6,234 bases of DNA from positions 1 through 6,234 of the forward strand of contig JAITLE010000260.1 of NCBI GenBank assembly GCA_031278075.1. Direction: 5' to 3'. This stretch comes from Bifidobacteriaceae bacterium. Its GTDB lineage: Bacteria; Actinomycetota; Actinomycetes; Actinomycetales; WQXJ01. The position numbers and the translations under genes are program-made. Below, piece by piece: positions 6,059 through 6,234 of this stretch. The notes beneath the pieces are model-generated. The model searched no databases. It worked only from the letters and a program-made list of their open reading frames with translations, and was not told where the DNA came from. The number at the start of each line of letters is the position of its first letter. Positions within the stretch are counted from its first letter, which is position 1.

Positions 6059-6234
6059 CGCGGCGCCCGGCGGAGGTCCCTTCGGGGGCGTTCCCCCCGA
6101 AGGAGCGGCGCCCGGCGGTCCCACACCCGGCGGACCCACACCCGGCGGACCCACCCCCGGCGCCCCGGGCCGGCCCGGCGGTTGGATGCTCGCCGCGGCG
6201 CCCGGCGGTCCCCCCCCCCGCGGGCCCCCCCCCC
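6051..6234 (+). CDS. Pro/Gly-rich reading frame, 3'-truncated
   Basis: ATG 6051 overlaps the last eight bases of the ATPase gene in another frame, and the frame is open to the end of the window (61 complete codons). The protein is almost all Pro, Gly and Ala, with GGPTP repeats and three AAAPGG or AAPGG motifs. I recognise no domain. No strong ribosome site is present, so translation would depend on coupling with the ATPase. Pro/Gly-rich cytoplasmic tails before a membrane helix are common in actinobacterial proteins. In the C. jejuni locus the gene after the ATPase encodes a thioredoxin-like protein, so this could be the tail of a membrane or thiol-redox protein. However, GC-rich repeats stay open in several frames, so this may be non-coding sequence after a terminator. 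Confidence 0.42.
   Translation, partial: MRDAAPGGGPFGGVPPEGAAPGGPTPGGPTPGGPTPGAPGRPGGWMLAAAPGGPPPRGPPP
6079..6103 (+). terminator. Strong GC-rich hairpin after the ATPase gene
   Basis: CCTTCGGGGG (6079-6088) pairs perfectly with CCCCCGAAGG (6094-6103) around a five-base loop, 20 bases after the ATPase stop. There is no T tract afterwards, so it is not a classical intrinsic terminator. It could be a U-less terminator, an attenuator or an mRNA 3'-end stabiliser. If the frame at 6051 is real, the hairpin lies within its codons 10-18. Confidence 0.45.
6114..6158 (+). repeat. 15-bp tandem repeat, three copies
   Basis: The unit GGCGGACCCACACCC occurs at 6114-6128 (one difference), 6129-6143 (exact) and 6144-6158 (one difference). 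In the frame from 6051 it encodes GGPTP repeats. A related block GCGGCGCCCGGCGG also recurs at 6060, 6105 and 6195. Confidence 0.88.
6210..6234 (+). repeat. Poly-C runs at the window end
   Basis: Two runs of ten C (6210-6219 and 6225-6234) are separated by GCGGG. Such runs are prone to sequencing and assembly error, so the last 25 bases and the reading frame there are unreliable. Confidence 0.8.

Noticed and set aside
5648..6154. Minus-strand open frame with Pro/Gly repeats opposite the ATPase end
   Set aside because: Most of it mirrors ATPase codons, and the repeats stay open in several frames on both strands. No ribosome site or domain supports it.

Overview
The window (about 70% GC, GTG and ATG starts, Ala/Gly/Arg-rich proteins, a lipobox-type lipoprotein) looks like chromosomal DNA from a high-GC actinobacterium. 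I cannot name a genus. All supported genes lie on the + strand and read as one operon, cut at both ends of the window.

Layout. 2-637: the 3' part of a P19/Tp34-family lipoprotein that binds metal outside the membrane. 638-898: a 261-base spacer with no credible gene and only a weak candidate promoter. 899-2416: a DUF2318-type polytopic membrane protein with a C-terminal four/five-cysteine domain. 2425-3939 and 3945-5342: two paralogous FtsX/MacB-type ABC permeases. 5351-6058: their LolD/MacB-like ATPase. 6051-6234: the start of a Pro/Gly-rich reading frame that overlaps the ATPase stop and runs off the window. The last five reading frames are tightly packed (8, 5 and 8 bases apart, then an 8-base overlap).

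Working together. P19 + DUF2318 + two FtsX-like permeases + ATPase is the gene order known from the Campylobacter jejuni p19 iron-uptake locus, where an FTR1-type iron permease sits next to p19 and thioredoxin-like proteins follow the ATPase. By that comparison the FTR1 partner should lie just upstream of base 1, and a redox or membrane protein may follow base 6234; neither is visible here. The likely model is that P19 captures iron (possibly with copper) on the outer face of the membrane and FTR1 takes it in. The DUF2318/ABC module would support this by electron or thiol transfer, or by moving an unknown substrate. Which of these the ABC part does is not settled.

Most unusual points. The first permease carries a Gly-Asp-Ala and Gly-His-Ala repeat insertion in its extracytoplasmic domain. 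The second permease has a different low-complexity insertion at the matching place. The DUF2318 cysteine domain is predicted to lie outside the membrane. The downstream end is a strong hairpin followed by Pro/Gly repeats and poly-C runs. This is a known type of locus with lineage-specific decorations rather than a wholly new system.
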